A stretch of 64,000 nucleotides of DNA from Flavobacterium sp. KMS (GCF_000813005.1 NZ_JSYP01000004.1:124001-188000); one strand, 5' to 3'; positions 31,876 through 40,382 are shown, counted from the stretch's first letter. The notes: a model not told the origin generated them from the letters alone. Made by a program: numbers and translations.

Positions 31876-32361
31876 ATGACAAAAACTTATAGACAAGGAG
31901 CTAGTGGCGCATTACTTGATGAATATGAACGGACAATCATAGATTTACAAAATACAATTTCGGACATTTCAGATGCTGAACTTATAACTATTGTAGACAA
32001 CCAAACAACAGACGATAGCTGCAAATCGATCCAGACCATTTTATCTCACGTTGTTTGTTCTGGTTATGCTTATGCAATTTATATTCGAAGATTTAAAGGT
32101 GAATCGATAGATTTTCGAGATGAAATATTTCATACTTCTATACATGATTATACCAATCATTTAAATGATTCCTTTGTTTTTATGGTGGATTCCTTTAAAG
32201 ACATAAACGACAATCAGCTTGAGGAATCAGATAACGCTAAAAAACTAAAAACTTCTTGGGGGCAAATTTACGATATCGAACAAATCATGGAACATGCCAT
32301 TGTGCATGTCTTGAGACACCGCCGCCAAATCGAAAAATATAAAATAATCGTACGCCAATAA
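31876..32361 (+). CDS. DinB-like protein
   Basis: 161 residues in a four-helix bundle pattern. The metal-binding His triad typical of DinB/YfiT proteins is visible: His in ILSHVVCSG (about 57) and two in MEHAIVHVLRHRRQ (about 139 and 143). Proteins of this fold include thiol-dependent transferases and many uncharacterised members. Not related to DNA polymerase IV despite the name. Directly follows an acetyltransferase gene. Confidence 0.8.
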   Translation: MTKTYRQGASGALLDEYERTIIDLQNTISDISDAELITIVDNQTTDDSCKSIQTILSHVVCSGYAYAIYIRRFKGESIDFRDEIFHTSIHDYTNHLNDSFVFMVDSFKDINDNQLEESDNAKKLKTSWGQIYDIEQIMEHAIVHVLRHRRQIEKYKIIVRQ

Positions 32362-32372
32362 TCCACCCTTTC

Positions 32373-33254
32373 ATGAAAAAAATATTCTACCTCTTTACCT
32401 TCCTTATAATATCAAGTCAGAATTTTGCTCAAACAAAAAACAAACAAGATACAGACGAAAGTCAGCCGATAGTTCTTGGAATTACAGATAAATTAAAATC
32501 GGCAGAGCTTGGCGAGACAAGAACAATAAACATATACTTACCCGAAGGATACGATAAAAAAGACAACACAAAATATCCAGTTATATACATTCTGGATGGT
32601 GGTGTCGAAGAAGATTTTATTCATATTACAGGAATCGTACGATTTAATACCCAATCATGGATTGCCCGATTCCCTAAATCTATTGTTGTAGGGATAGAGA
32701 ATACAAACCGAAGACGCGATTTTACATTTGCCGTTCCCAATTTGGACTTTGTTGAAAAAATGGGATTCAAGAAAAAAAGCTTCCCTCAATATGGTGGTTC
32801 TGATAAATACATTGCTTTTCTAGAAAAAGAACTCCAACCTTATATCGATAAAAAGTTCAATACAAGTAATCACAAAACTATTATCGGAGAATCATTGGCA
32901 GGACTTCTGGCAACAGAAATTTTATTAAAACACCGAAATTTATTTGACAACTATATAATTATCGCTCCAAGTTTATGGTGGGGCGATCAATCATTATTAG
33001 CAGAAGCTCCTAAATTACTTAAAGCAAAAGATAACAAACCTGTACTAGTATATATTGCTGCTTGCAATAAAGAAGAAGATAAAACAATGTATGATGATGC
33101 CGTTTCATTAAGCGAAATGCTAAAGCAAAATGATGAGAAGAATACTAAAGTGTATTATGACTATATCCAAAACGAAATTCACTCGACAGTAATTCATCAA
33201 GGTGTTTACAATGCTTTTAAAGCTTTTTATCCTAAAACTATTTACGAGAAATAA
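32373..33254 (+). CDS. Secreted esterase-D-like alpha/beta hydrolase
   Basis: 293 residues with a signal peptide ending in NFAQ (about 20). The nucleophile elbow is GESLAG with Ser174, the oxyanion region is YILDGGVEED (about 72-81), and a late His lies in NEIHSTVIHQG (about 270). The layout resembles the esterase D / enterochelin esterase group. It should hydrolyse an ester in the periplasm; the substrate is unknown. Eleven bases after the DinB-like gene. Confidence 0.85.
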   Translation: MKKIFYLFTFLIISSQNFAQTKNKQDTDESQPIVLGITDKLKSAELGETRTINIYLPEGYDKKDNTKYPVIYILDGGVEEDFIHITGIVRFNTQSWIARFPKSIVVGIENTNRRRDFTFAVPNLDFVEKMGFKKKSFPQYGGSDKYIAFLEKELQPYIDKKFNTSNHKTIIGESLAGLLATEILLKHRNLFDNYIIIAPSLWWGDQSLLAEAPKLLKAKDNKPVLVYIAACNKEEDKTMYDDAVSLSEMLKQNDEKNTKVYYDYIQNEIHSTVIHQGVYNAFKAFYPKTIYEK

Positions 33255-33297
33255 AATCAAAGAATATTAATTGCACCAAATATATTAACTCCCTTAT

Positions 33298-33660
33298 ATG
33301 AACACTAACAAAAAAAGGACTCTAAGTAAAAAGAATATCTTTCTTATCATTCTGTTTGCGTTCCTTATTGTTTTATTCTTCACTCCTATTTTAGGAAACA
33401 TATTTTCTCTTGTTATCGAGAAAGAATACTTCATTCCTAAACAATCTTCTATTTTCACTTTTAATGAAACTGTGCATAATGATGGTTCTAGTGACGTGTG
33501 GAGATATGGAGAAGATTCTAATAATTATTACTTTAACTTAAGTGATACTAATAATAATGTGCTTGTTTTCCCAAAAGCCAATATCAGTAACTGCTCGGGA
33601 TTTAATCCTGAAGATGTAACTACTTGGTGTGGATTGAAAGTGCCAAAGACTGAGCTTTAA
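33298..33660 (+). CDS. Small membrane-anchored protein of unknown function
   Basis: 120 residues: a basic N-terminus, a hydrophobic helix at about 13-37 and an extracytoplasmic domain with several Asn and aromatic residues (VHNDGSSDVWRYGEDSNNYY) and two late cysteines (about 99 and 111) that could form a disulfide. No recognised family. Single gene by spacing. Confidence 0.55.
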   Translation: MNTNKKRTLSKKNIFLIILFAFLIVLFFTPILGNIFSLVIEKEYFIPKQSSIFTFNETVHNDGSSDVWRYGEDSNNYYFNLSDTNNNVLVFPKANISNCSGFNPEDVTTWCGLKVPKTEL

Positions 33661-33740
33661 TATTAGCTCTATAACACATAGACTATTTACAAGAAATAAA
33701 ACTAATTAATCCAATCCTACAATTAATCCTAAAGACCTAA

Positions 33741-34697
33741 ATGAAACATATTACTCTTTTCTTTTTATTATTTCTAAGCTCAAATGTATTTTCACAATCA
33801 ACTGAAGACTTATTAAAATTTAGCTATGAAATGTACAAGGACTATAAAAAACCTAGTCTCGAAAAAGTAAAATCAGTTACATATAATCCTGACATAACTT
33901 TCATTAAATCAAAATACAGTAAAGATAACTTGGTTACTTATATCGATTTTTTTATTACAAACGCAAAAATCGCATTAGAACAAAAAGATAAAAACCATCT
34001 CAATGTTTTATTAAATTCTGATTTTCCAACCTATTATCAGGAAGAATTGTTTGGCATCGTTAGCTTAAAGAGCACGAATAGTGAACTAAAAGACTCCAAA
34101 AACAAAGAAATTAAAATGGGAAATTCCAATGCTAATAGCATGGGAGGAAAAATAAAAGAAAATTCTAATTCTGAATTTGAATATAGAAGTATCGAAAACC
34201 AAACCGTTGCTTTTACTAATAATGTAAATCTAAAAGGTACTATTACTTATGAGTTATCAATTCTTACTGATTATTCTACTCAGAAATTAACGAAACAAGA
34301 TACTGGAAAAACTATCGTCTTAAACCATCTAAAATATGAAGTCGTAGAAATAATTGGCAACAAGGTTATTCTAAAAAAACTTTATGATTTTAAATATGAT
34401 GGAAATATTAAAATACTATTATTTGACAAAAATAAAAACCTAATAGTATCTGATGATGGAAACAGAGCTCAAAATTCACTTCTTTGGACAGGAAAGATAG
34501 ATAGTACTTATTATAATTTTATATCAAAAAACCCAAATGCTACTTTTGATGAATTTAAGAAACATATCAAACTTGAAAATATGAAGTCCAAAAATCCAGA
34601 ATACATTATAATTACAGCAGTTTCAAACTTAGATAATGAATTTGTTATTTACGAGCCTGAATATAATGTCTCTAAAGAATTTAAAGTAAAATTATAA
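33741..34697 (+). CDS. Secreted protein of unknown function
   Basis: 318 residues with a signal peptide MKHITLFFLLFLSSNVFSQ. The mature protein is Lys/Asn-rich with alternating helix and strand; the middle (about 165-215) is beta-rich and could be a small sandwich domain. No Por sorting domain, no lipobox, no recognised family. It should be periplasmic. Confidence 0.55.
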   Translation: MKHITLFFLLFLSSNVFSQSTEDLLKFSYEMYKDYKKPSLEKVKSVTYNPDITFIKSKYSKDNLVTYIDFFITNAKIALEQKDKNHLNVLLNSDFPTYYQEELFGIVSLKSTNSELKDSKNKEIKMGNSNANSMGGKIKENSNSEFEYRSIENQTVAFTNNVNLKGTITYELSILTDYSTQKLTKQDTGKTIVLNHLKYEVVEIIGNKVILKKLYDFKYDGNIKILLFDKNKNLIVSDDGNRAQNSLLWTGKIDSTYYNFISKNPNATFDEFKKHIKLENMKSKNPEYIIITAVSNLDNEFVIYEPEYNVSKEFKVKL

Positions 34698-34744
34698 TTT
34701 GCTCCATCATAAAATAAATTACCCCAAACTCTAAATTAAAAATC

Positions 34745-35386
34745 ATGACCGAAGATCAAGAATACATATACGATTCATTAGTGAACCAAATAAAAATGGG
34801 ATTTTTTCCTATTGATGAGATTAAAGAAATGACTTGGGAACAAGTTGAAGATGAAGAGATGGAAGATGACGTCTCAGAAAAATGGGTTAATACAACTATT
34901 GAAGCCGAATTTAAAAAACATCAAGAAGCGCGTAAAACGTGGAAATCACCAACGGATACCGAAAGACTTGTCAAAGCTTTTAATGAACTGAGCGAAGCAA
35001 ATATCATTGCGCTACATAATGCTGGTTATACCACCAGCGAAGGCGAATATGAAGTTGTTGAGGTAGAAATAGAATTAAGAAAACAACAAGTACAATCGGA
35101 TGGGTATTGTTTTTATCACGGGCAGGATCTAGAAAGAGCTATTGACCCTGATACTAGAAACTTGATGATTGCTTTTCAGAAAATAGATAATTCTGATGAT
35201 ACAGTTACAATAGAAGTGGGTAAAAAAGTAGCCGAAAAACTAAAAGATAATGGCTTCGAAATAATTTGGGACGGAACTGCTCTAACCAAAATAGAGATTC
35301 CAAATTTTGATTGGCAGAAAGTTTATAATGACTCTGAAGAGGATTTGTTGAATCATAATAGGGTATTACAGTTTATGGTAAAGTAG
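34745..35386 (+). CDS. DUF6891-like protein
   Basis: 213 residues, acidic, soluble. The N-terminal half is helical with many Glu residues. The C-terminal half contains HNAGYTTSEGEYEVV (about 92-106) and the motif YCFYHGQDLERAI (about 120-132), which I associate with DUF6891 proteins. No known function. A repeat-rich spacer follows. Confidence 0.6.
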   Translation: MTEDQEYIYDSLVNQIKMGFFPIDEIKEMTWEQVEDEEMEDDVSEKWVNTTIEAEFKKHQEARKTWKSPTDTERLVKAFNELSEANIIALHNAGYTTSEGEYEVVEVEIELRKQQVQSDGYCFYHGQDLERAIDPDTRNLMIAFQKIDNSDDTVTIEVGKKVAEKLKDNGFEIIWDGTALTKIEIPNFDWQKVYNDSEEDLLNHNRVLQFMVK

Positions 35387-35492
35387 TGATTTAGGTTAAT
35401 TATGGGGTTGTGAGATTATGGAGTGCTTTTATTCAATCTTCGTTCCTCAGAAAGACAAGCTTGGGGTTACTTTATGTGTAAACCTATATTAT

Positions 35493-35518
35493 GTAGACGC
35501 ACTGCTGTGCGTCTCTAC
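35493..35518. repeat. REP-like palindrome
   Basis: AGACGCAC (35,495-35,502) and GTGCGTCT (35,507-35,514) pair around a TGCT loop, flanked by GTAG and CTAC. Palindromes of this GTAGACGCAC type recur in flavobacterial intergenic DNA. Adjacent AACCTTTG repeats (35,525-35,560) are an inverted relative of the block at 20,101-20,150. Confidence 0.55.
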
Positions 35519-35632
35519 AAAAAACCTTTGAACCTTTGTTCCTCTGAACCTTTTAAACCTTTACTAAGAACCTTAAAAAGATTTTATAAAAACATTAACG
35601 TTACTCTTATTCTTACAAAGAGTAAATCATAT

Positions 35633-35640
35633 TATATTTG
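35633..35640 (+). promoter_or_regulatory. -7 promoter element for the small Cys-rich protein
   Basis: TATATTTG, an exact TAnnTTTG match, lies 60 bases before the ATG at 35,701. No obvious -33 TTTG partner. Confidence 0.5.
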
Positions 35641-35700
35641 ATTCATATTTTTAGAACTATCTAAAAATGAAATCATCAACATTCAAAAAAACCTAACAAA

Positions 35701-35913
35701 ATGACAAAAGTAATCACTATTCTAACTATTGCCTTATTCTCTATGGGTGTTAGCGCTCAAGAAGCTAAACCAACTGCTAAAAAAGAAACTTGTTCGAAAA
35801 CAATGAGCAAAGCTGATATCGAAAAATGTAAAGCTAAATGCAAAGCTGAAGGAAAAAAATGTGATAAAGATATGGCTGGTAAAGATGCCAAAAAATGTTG
35901 CGCTAAGAAATAA
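35701..35913 (+). CDS. Small secreted Lys/Cys-rich protein
   Basis: 70 residues: a signal peptide (about 1-19, ending in SAQ) and a mature 50-residue part with about one-third Lys and six cysteines (31, 43, 47, 54, 66, 67). The Cys spacing suggests disulfides or metal binding. No recognised family. A bidirectional terminator follows directly. Similar small Cys/Lys-rich secreted proteins occur in flavobacteria without a known role. Confidence 0.65.
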   Translation: MTKVITILTIALFSMGVSAQEAKPTAKKETCSKTMSKADIEKCKAKCKAEGKKCDKDMAGKDAKKCCAKK

Positions 35914-35931
35914 TACTTCTTTGTATCCCAT

Positions 35932-35969
35932 AAAAAATGCCTCAATTACTTGAGGCATTTTTTTTTAAG
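35932..35969. terminator. Bidirectional intrinsic terminator
   Basis: AAAAAATGCCTCAA (35,932-35,945) and TTGAGGCATTTTTT (35,950-35,963) form a 14-bp stem with a TTAC loop and a T-run to 35,966. It ends the small Cys-rich protein gene and could also serve the leftward DUF4442 gene. Confidence 0.9.
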
Positions 35970-35983
35970 TTTATGTGCTTAGT

Positions 35984-36093
35984 ACGCGGATGAAACGGAT
36001 CTTTAGAAAGAATCATCAAACAGATTTAAAGTTTGTGAAAAAAAATCTGTTTTTATCTGCGTTTTCGCGATAGCGAATCCGTTTCATCTGCGT
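35984..36093. repeat. Imperfect long inverted repeat (intergenic repeat unit)
   Basis: ACGCGGATGAAACGGAT (35,984-36,000) and ATCCGTTTCATCTGCGT (36,077-36,093) are inverted copies with one mismatch in 17. The 76 bases between include a second pair, CAGATTTAAAGTTTGTG with AAAAAATCTG, and a TTCGCGATAGCGAA palindrome. The unit looks like a mobile or amplified intergenic repeat. Confidence 0.6.
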
Positions 36094-36141
36094 TCCCTTC
36101 CTTATATAGACAATTGTAACTCTTTATCTATGGCTAAATCG

Positions 36142-36594
36142 TTATTTTACACGTACGCTCCACTCAAAATCCATTTCGGATACTTGAATTCCTTTTTCAT
36201 CGGTTCCTATAGATTTCATCCAGAAGGTTTGCCCCTCTCCTGTTTCGATTGTTCTTTGGATGGCTTCGGCTATTAAATGACCGTCATTACAAACAAATGT
36301 AATACGACCTGTTGCTTTCTTGGTAAAGTTTCCTTTGTTATTTGCCACTAGCATTGAAATCTTGCGTCCGCTTTTTTGGATTTCGGATATTACCAATGCT
36401 CCTGTTGTAAGTTCGGCTGCCATGGCTTGTACTGCAAAGTACATAGAATTGAAAGGATTCTGGTTTATCCAACGGTGTTTTACCGTTACAACACATTTAT
36501 TATCGTTGATTTCTTTTACTCGTACTCCACAAATGAAGGCCGATGGTAATTTGAATAATACAAATTTATTGAGTTTAGAAACTGAAACTGCCAT
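36142..36594 (-). CDS. DUF4442 hotdog-fold protein (thioesterase-like)
   Basis: 150 residues from the start at 36,594 (MAVSVSKLNKF); a longer frame from 36,642 adds 16 unconvincing residues. The sequence has the hotdog pattern of DUF4442: RWINQNPFNSMYFAVQAMAAEL (helix, about 54-75) followed by strands with SMLVANNKGNFTKKATGRI. Relatives act on acyl-CoA or acyl-ACP thioesters, but activity of DUF4442 members is mostly unproven. Cytoplasmic, single gene. Confidence 0.8.
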   Translation of the reverse strand: MAVSVSKLNKFVLFKLPSAFICGVRVKEINDNKCVVTVKHRWINQNPFNSMYFAVQAMAAELTTGALVISEIQKSGRKISMLVANNKGNFTKKATGRITFVCNDGHLIAEAIQRTIETGEGQTFWMKSIGTDEKGIQVSEMDFEWSVRVK

Positions 36595-36789
36595 ACCGTT
36601 TTGATTTTTATGTAAAAATACAAAAAAACTATGCACGCACAATAAATTGCTATTTTTTTCCTAAAACCTCAATAAAAACAATACTTAGCACTGGTTTTCA
36701 ATACCTTTTTTATAGAAAACAAATTTCAACTTTGTTAAAATTTTGTTAATAATTAGTACTATGTAAAACAAGATACTGTCTTTTAGCCA

Positions 36790-36797
36790 TATATTTG
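36790..36797 (+). promoter_or_regulatory. -7 promoter element for the DUF4870 gene
   Basis: TATATTTG, an exact TAnnTTTG match, lies 29 bases before the ATG at 36,826. No -33 TTTG is seen at the usual distance. Confidence 0.5.
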
Positions 36798-36825
36798 TAT
36801 AAGAAATTACTATATACTTTTAATC

Positions 36826-37305
36826 ATGGAAACATCAACACCACTAATCATGGAAACATCATCAGAAAGAAACATGGCAACGTTTACTCATTTGAGTACA
36901 TTAACTCAATATTTTATCCCTTTTGGGAATTATATCTTCCCGATATTATTATGGTCGAGTAAAAAAGACAAGTCAGAATTTGTGAATCATCATGGTAAAC
37001 AAGCTTTAAATTTTCAGTTAAGCTTACTATTATACACTTTGATTCTTGCATTAATTGCTATTCCAATTTTTGTTTTTGTAATCTTCAAGAACATTCCGAT
37101 GGATGTAATTATTAATGACAACGATTTTACAATGAATAATTTTAATCTTGGGGACAATATCGGAATCTTAAGTATTGGAGTTTTAGCAATCTTAATTTTT
37201 GGAATGCTTAAAGTAGTTGAGTTCTTCTTGGTTATTTATGCTTCGATAAAAGCTTCGAACGGAGAATTATACAAATACCCGCTTACGATTCCTTTTATTA
37301 AGTAA
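36826..37305 (+). CDS. DUF4870 membrane protein
   Basis: 159 residues. The family pattern is clear: ATFTHLSTLTQYFIPFGNYIFPILLW (helix, about 18-43), the motif FVNHHGKQALNFQLSLLLY (about 52-70), then three hydrophobic helices. DUF4870 proteins are small inner-membrane proteins of unknown function. The gene stands just upstream of the PadR/PspC/head-GIN cluster and may belong to the same envelope-stress response. An alternative start six codons in or at Met17 is possible. Confidence 0.85.
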   Translation: METSTPLIMETSSERNMATFTHLSTLTQYFIPFGNYIFPILLWSSKKDKSEFVNHHGKQALNFQLSLLLYTLILALIAIPIFVFVIFKNIPMDVIINDNDFTMNNFNLGDNIGILSIGVLAILIFGMLKVVEFFLVIYASIKASNGELYKYPLTIPFIK

Positions 37306-37340
37306 TTGTAAAAATTAAAAGTTATATACAATATATGAGC

Positions 37341-37412
37341 CTAGCCCTGATAGAAGCGGCATCCTTTTTCTGGTTCTTTTGCCAGAAAAAGATATAGCGG
37401 AGAGCAGGAAAA
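37341..37412 (+). ncRNA. Structured intergenic repeat element
   Basis: An inner stem CTTTTTCTGG (37,364-37,373) with CCAGAAAAAG (37,382-37,391) is enclosed by flanks CCTG (37,346-37,349) and CAGG (37,405-37,408), with GATAGAAGCGGCATC opposite GATATAGCGGAGAG. I recall this GATAGAAGCGGCATCC / GATATAGCGG pattern as recurrent between flavobacterial genes. It may be an mRNA-end element, a small RNA or a mobile repeat; which is not decided by one copy. Confidence 0.45.
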
Positions 37413-37493
37413 AGCTTCAAAAAAAATCATCAATCAATCACCAATCATCGATCAAAAAACGAAACGTCAATCTAAACAAAACAAAATGAAATT

Positions 37494-37826
37494 ATGAACA
37501 TTGAAAACACAAAAGCACAGATGCGCAAAGGTGTTCTTGAGTTTTGTATCTTATCTGTACTGAAAGAAAAAGATGCTTATACATCGGAAATATTAGACAC
37601 TTTGAAAAACGCAAAATTACTGGTTGTAGAGGGAACTATTTATCCATTATTAACCAGATTAAAAAACGACGGTTTACTTAATTATCGCTGGGAAGAATCG
37701 ACTTCTGGACCACCACGAAAATATTATGGATTAACTGAAATAGGTCAGACATTTTTAAACGAACTAAATGGCACCTGGAATGAACTTTCGGATGCTGTAA
37801 CACTAATCACCAATCAAAAACAATAG
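37494..37826 (+). CDS. PadR-family transcriptional regulator
   Basis: 110 residues, the short PadR type. The winged-helix domain covers almost all of it: MRKGVLEFCILSVLKEKDAYTSEI (about 10-33), then VVEGTIYPLLTRLKNDGLL (about 43-61) as recognition helix region, and a YYGLTEIGQTFL wing (about 79-90). It is two bases upstream of the PspC gene and should control this operon, as PadR repressors do with adjacent membrane-stress genes. Confidence 0.92.
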   Translation: MNIENTKAQMRKGVLEFCILSVLKEKDAYTSEILDTLKNAKLLVVEGTIYPLLTRLKNDGLLNYRWEESTSGPPRKYYGLTEIGQTFLNELNGTWNELSDAVTLITNQKQ

Positions 37827-37828
37827 TC

Positions 37829-39559
37829 ATGAACAAAACTGTAAATATTAACTTAGGAGGCATGTTCTTTCATATAGATGAAGATGCATACTTGAAACTG
37901 ACGCGCTATTTTGACGCTATAAAACGTTCTTTAGGTAACTCTTCTGGTAAAGATGAAATCATTAAAGACATTGAAATGCGTGTATCGGAATTATTAACCG
38001 AGAAACAAAAAAGTGAAAAACATGTTGTGGGATTAAAAGATGTGGATGAGGTTATTGCAGTAATGGGACAACCTGAGGACTACATTATCGAGGAAGAATC
38101 TAATGCATCTCATCAATCATTTAGCAATTCTGGAACTCGTAAATCTAAAAAATTATACCGTGATAAAGAAAAAGGTATGATTGGTGGTGTAGCAACTGGT
38201 TTGGGTCACTATTTTGGAATAGATTCTGTTTGGTTAAAAATCATGTTCTTGATATTTGTTTTTGCTGGATTTGGAACTGGAATACTTGCTTATATCGTAT
38301 TATGGATTGTAACTCCCGAAGCTGTAACAACTTCGGAAAAACTAGAAATGACTGGTGAACCAGTTACAATTTCGAATATCGAAAAAAAGGTACGTGAGGA
38401 AATTGAGTCTTTTTCGGATAAATTTAAAAATGCCGATTATGATAAAATGGGAAACCAGGTAAAATCGGGTGCTGAAAGACTAGGAAGTGGTTTTAGTGAT
38501 TTTATCATGACTGTTTTTAAAATCTTTGCTAAGTTTTTAGGGATTATTTTAATCATGTCGGGGATCTCTACCTTAATTTTATTACTTATTGGGGTTTTTA
38601 CTCTAGGAACTAATCTTTTTGTTGAGTTCCCTTGGCAAAACTTTGTAGATGCTGGAAACTTTACTGATTATCCTATCTGGATGTTTGGTTTATTAATGTT
38701 CTTTGCTGTTGGAATTCCGTTCTTCTTCTTGACGCTTTTAGGATTTAAATTATTAGCGCCAAACATGAAATCTATAGGAAACATAGCAAAATATACGCTT
38801 CTTGCTGTATGGATTATCGCAATGGCATTGGCAATAAGTATTGGAATAAAACAAGCTACAGAGATTTCATACGACAACAAAACGGTACAAAAGCAACCTA
38901 TAAACATTAAAACTACTGATACTCTTTTTGTGAAATTTAAATACAATGATTATTTCTCTAAAGATCTTGATCATCATAAAGATTTTGAATTTGTACAGGA
39001 TTCGGCAAACCATCAATTAATCTATTCAACTAATGTTAACCTGCGAGTATTGCACACTGATGAAAAAACAGCTTACATACAGATAGAAAAGACTGCAAGA
39101 GGAAAATCATACATTGATGCTAAGGAAAGAGCTGAAAAAATAAACTATAAATTTGAAATAAAAGGAAACCAGCTTATACTAGACAATTACCTTCTTACTG
39201 ATATTAAAAATAAATTTAGAGACCAAGAAGTAAAAATATATTTATACTTACCAGAAGGTCAATTACTAAAACCAGATGCTTCGGTAGAAGATTATGATGA
39301 GTCTGATGACAATTTCTTTAATTTGCATTTCAGTTCTGATAATTACGTTTATAAAGTAGAAAGTTCTAAAGTTAAATGTTTGAACTGCCCTATCTCTGAA
39401 AATGAATTTGATGATGTTGAAGATATTGAAGATATCGATTCAAATGATACTATAAATGAAGTATCGGTTAAAATAAACGGAAAAGAAGTCTTGAACGGAA
39501 AGAAAACTTCAGGACACTTAACAACAGACAAAAACGGAGTTATAATTAAAATTAATTAG
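37829..39559 (+). CDS. PspC domain membrane protein
   Basis: 576 residues. The N-terminal 100 residues are a soluble region with FFHIDEDAYLKLTRYFDAIK, followed by a PspC domain (about 105-172: KKLYRDKEKGMIGGVATGLG and a hydrophobic helix pair). Further membrane helices lie at about 225-260, 275-300 and 320-345, and a large extracytoplasmic beta-rich C-terminal domain (about 365-576) resembles LiaF/DUF2807-like envelope domains. It probably senses or buffers envelope stress. The gene directly follows the PadR regulator and is followed after two bases by head-GIN. Confidence 0.85.
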   Translation: MNKTVNINLGGMFFHIDEDAYLKLTRYFDAIKRSLGNSSGKDEIIKDIEMRVSELLTEKQKSEKHVVGLKDVDEVIAVMGQPEDYIIEEESNASHQSFSNSGTRKSKKLYRDKEKGMIGGVATGLGHYFGIDSVWLKIMFLIFVFAGFGTGILAYIVLWIVTPEAVTTSEKLEMTGEPVTISNIEKKVREEIESFSDKFKNADYDKMGNQVKSGAERLGSGFSDFIMTVFKIFAKFLGIILIMSGISTLILLLIGVFTLGTNLFVEFPWQNFVDAGNFTDYPIWMFGLLMFFAVGIPFFFLTLLGFKLLAPNMKSIGNIAKYTLLAVWIIAMALAISIGIKQATEISYDNKTVQKQPINIKTTDTLFVKFKYNDYFSKDLDHHKDFEFVQDSANHQLIYSTNVNLRVLHTDEKTAYIQIEKTARGKSYIDAKERAEKINYKFEIKGNQLILDNYLLTDIKNKFRDQEVKIYLYLPEGQLLKPDASVEDYDESDDNFFNLHFSSDNYVYKVESSKVKCLNCPISENEFDDVEDIEDIDSNDTINEVSVKINGKEVLNGKKTSGHLTTDKNGVIIKIN

Positions 39560-39561
39560 TC

Positions 39562-40302
39562 ATGATCAAGATAATTATGTGGATTACCAAGTTTATAGTT
39601 GTTGCCTTAACAGCTTTGTTGTTTGCTTCTTGTAACTACTCGAATAATTTTAAATCGATAGTAGGAAGCGGAAAAGTTATTACTGAAAAAAGAACGGTTC
39701 AGGGAGATTTTAGAAATGTATCTGTTAGCAATGCTATAGATCTTGTAATTGAACAATCAGACAAAACTGAAATTACTGTAGAAGCTGATGATAATTTGAT
39801 AAATGGAATTACCACAAGAGTGGAAGGAAATACTTTGGTTATTAAATCTGACTACAACTCTTTTAAAAATATAAAATCTAAAAGGGTTATCGTAAAAATG
39901 CCTTTCATTGATAAGATTAAAGCTTCGAGTGCATCATCTGTAAAAAGTCAGAATGTTTTAAGAGGCGAAGATATTAGTCTGGATGCCTCAAGCTCTGGAA
40001 ACATGAGTCTAAACATAGAATCGGATGCTATTACTTGTGAGACAAGTAGCGGTAGCTCAATAGTTATTGAGGGAAAAGCATTAAAACTAAATGTGTCTGC
40101 ATCTAGCGGAAGTGATATTAGTGCAAAAAGATTGCTAGCAAACGAAATTGAAGCACAAGCTTCTAGTGGAGCTACTGTATATGTACACCCAATAGTAAGT
40201 TTAAAAGCTGATGCTAGCAGCGGAGGAAACATTAATTACAACTCTGTCCCAAAATCTATAGAAAAAAAATCTAGTTCTGGCGGAAGCATCGATCAGGACT
40301 AA
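39562..40302 (+). CDS. Head-GIN (DUF2807) lipoprotein
   Basis: 246 residues with a lipoprotein signal ending in LLFASC (Cys about 24). The mature part is a head-GIN/DUF2807 beta-helix: the start VQGDFRNVSVSNAIDLVIEQ (about 49-68) and repeated Ser/Gly-rich rungs such as ASSASSVKSQN, SSGNMSLN and SSGATVYV. Family proteins occur in the Bacteroidota envelope; function is not established. It is two bases downstream of the PspC gene. Confidence 0.88.
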   Translation: MIKIIMWITKFIVVALTALLFASCNYSNNFKSIVGSGKVITEKRTVQGDFRNVSVSNAIDLVIEQSDKTEITVEADDNLINGITTRVEGNTLVIKSDYNSFKNIKSKRVIVKMPFIDKIKASSASSVKSQNVLRGEDISLDASSSGNMSLNIESDAITCETSSGSSIVIEGKALKLNVSASSGSDISAKRLLANEIEAQASSGATVYVHPIVSLKADASSGGNINYNSVPKSIEKKSSSGGSIDQD

Positions 40303-40329
40303 TACTTAAATAGTACTTAAAATTATATT

Positions 40330-40359
40330 AATCATCCACCGCAAGTGGATGATTTTTTT
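40330..40359 (+). terminator. Intrinsic terminator after the first head-GIN gene
   Basis: AATCATCCAC (40,330-40,339) and GTGGATGATT (40,345-40,354) form a 10-bp stem with a CGCAA loop, followed by a seven-T run. It closes the PadR-PspC-head-GIN transcript. Confidence 0.85.
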
Positions 40360-40366
40360 ATATTTG
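40359..40366 (+). promoter_or_regulatory. -7 element for the second head-GIN gene
   Basis: TATATTTG, an exact TAnnTTTG match, begins at the end of the terminator T-run and lies 16 bases before the ATG at 40,383, so the leader would be short. Confidence 0.5.
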
Positions 40367-40382
40367 TAAAAAACAAAATTTA

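Larger units (their letters stand above)
35387..35700. other. Repeat-rich intergenic region
   Basis: 314 bases with no credible gene. It holds a block of intergenic repeats (35,440-35,572), an imperfect inverted repeat TTACTCTT/AAGAGTAA (35,601-35,625) and the promoter of the following small protein. A plus-strand reading frame at 35,423-35,641 crosses the repeats and is not a gene. Confidence 0.6.

Noticed and set aside
31876..32361. DNA polymerase IV (the other gene called DinB)
   Set aside because: The 161-residue protein has a four-helix His-triad pattern of the DinB/YfiT group, not a polymerase fold.
35423..35641. A 72-residue plus-strand reading frame
   Set aside because: It runs across REP-like palindromes and AACCTTTG repeats, and its translation reflects those repeats rather than a protein.
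37341..37412. Ordinary intrinsic terminator of the DUF4870 gene
   Set aside because: The hairpin is not followed by a U-run, and its flanks pair beyond the central stem. A repeat or RNA element explains it better, though mRNA-end formation there is not excluded.
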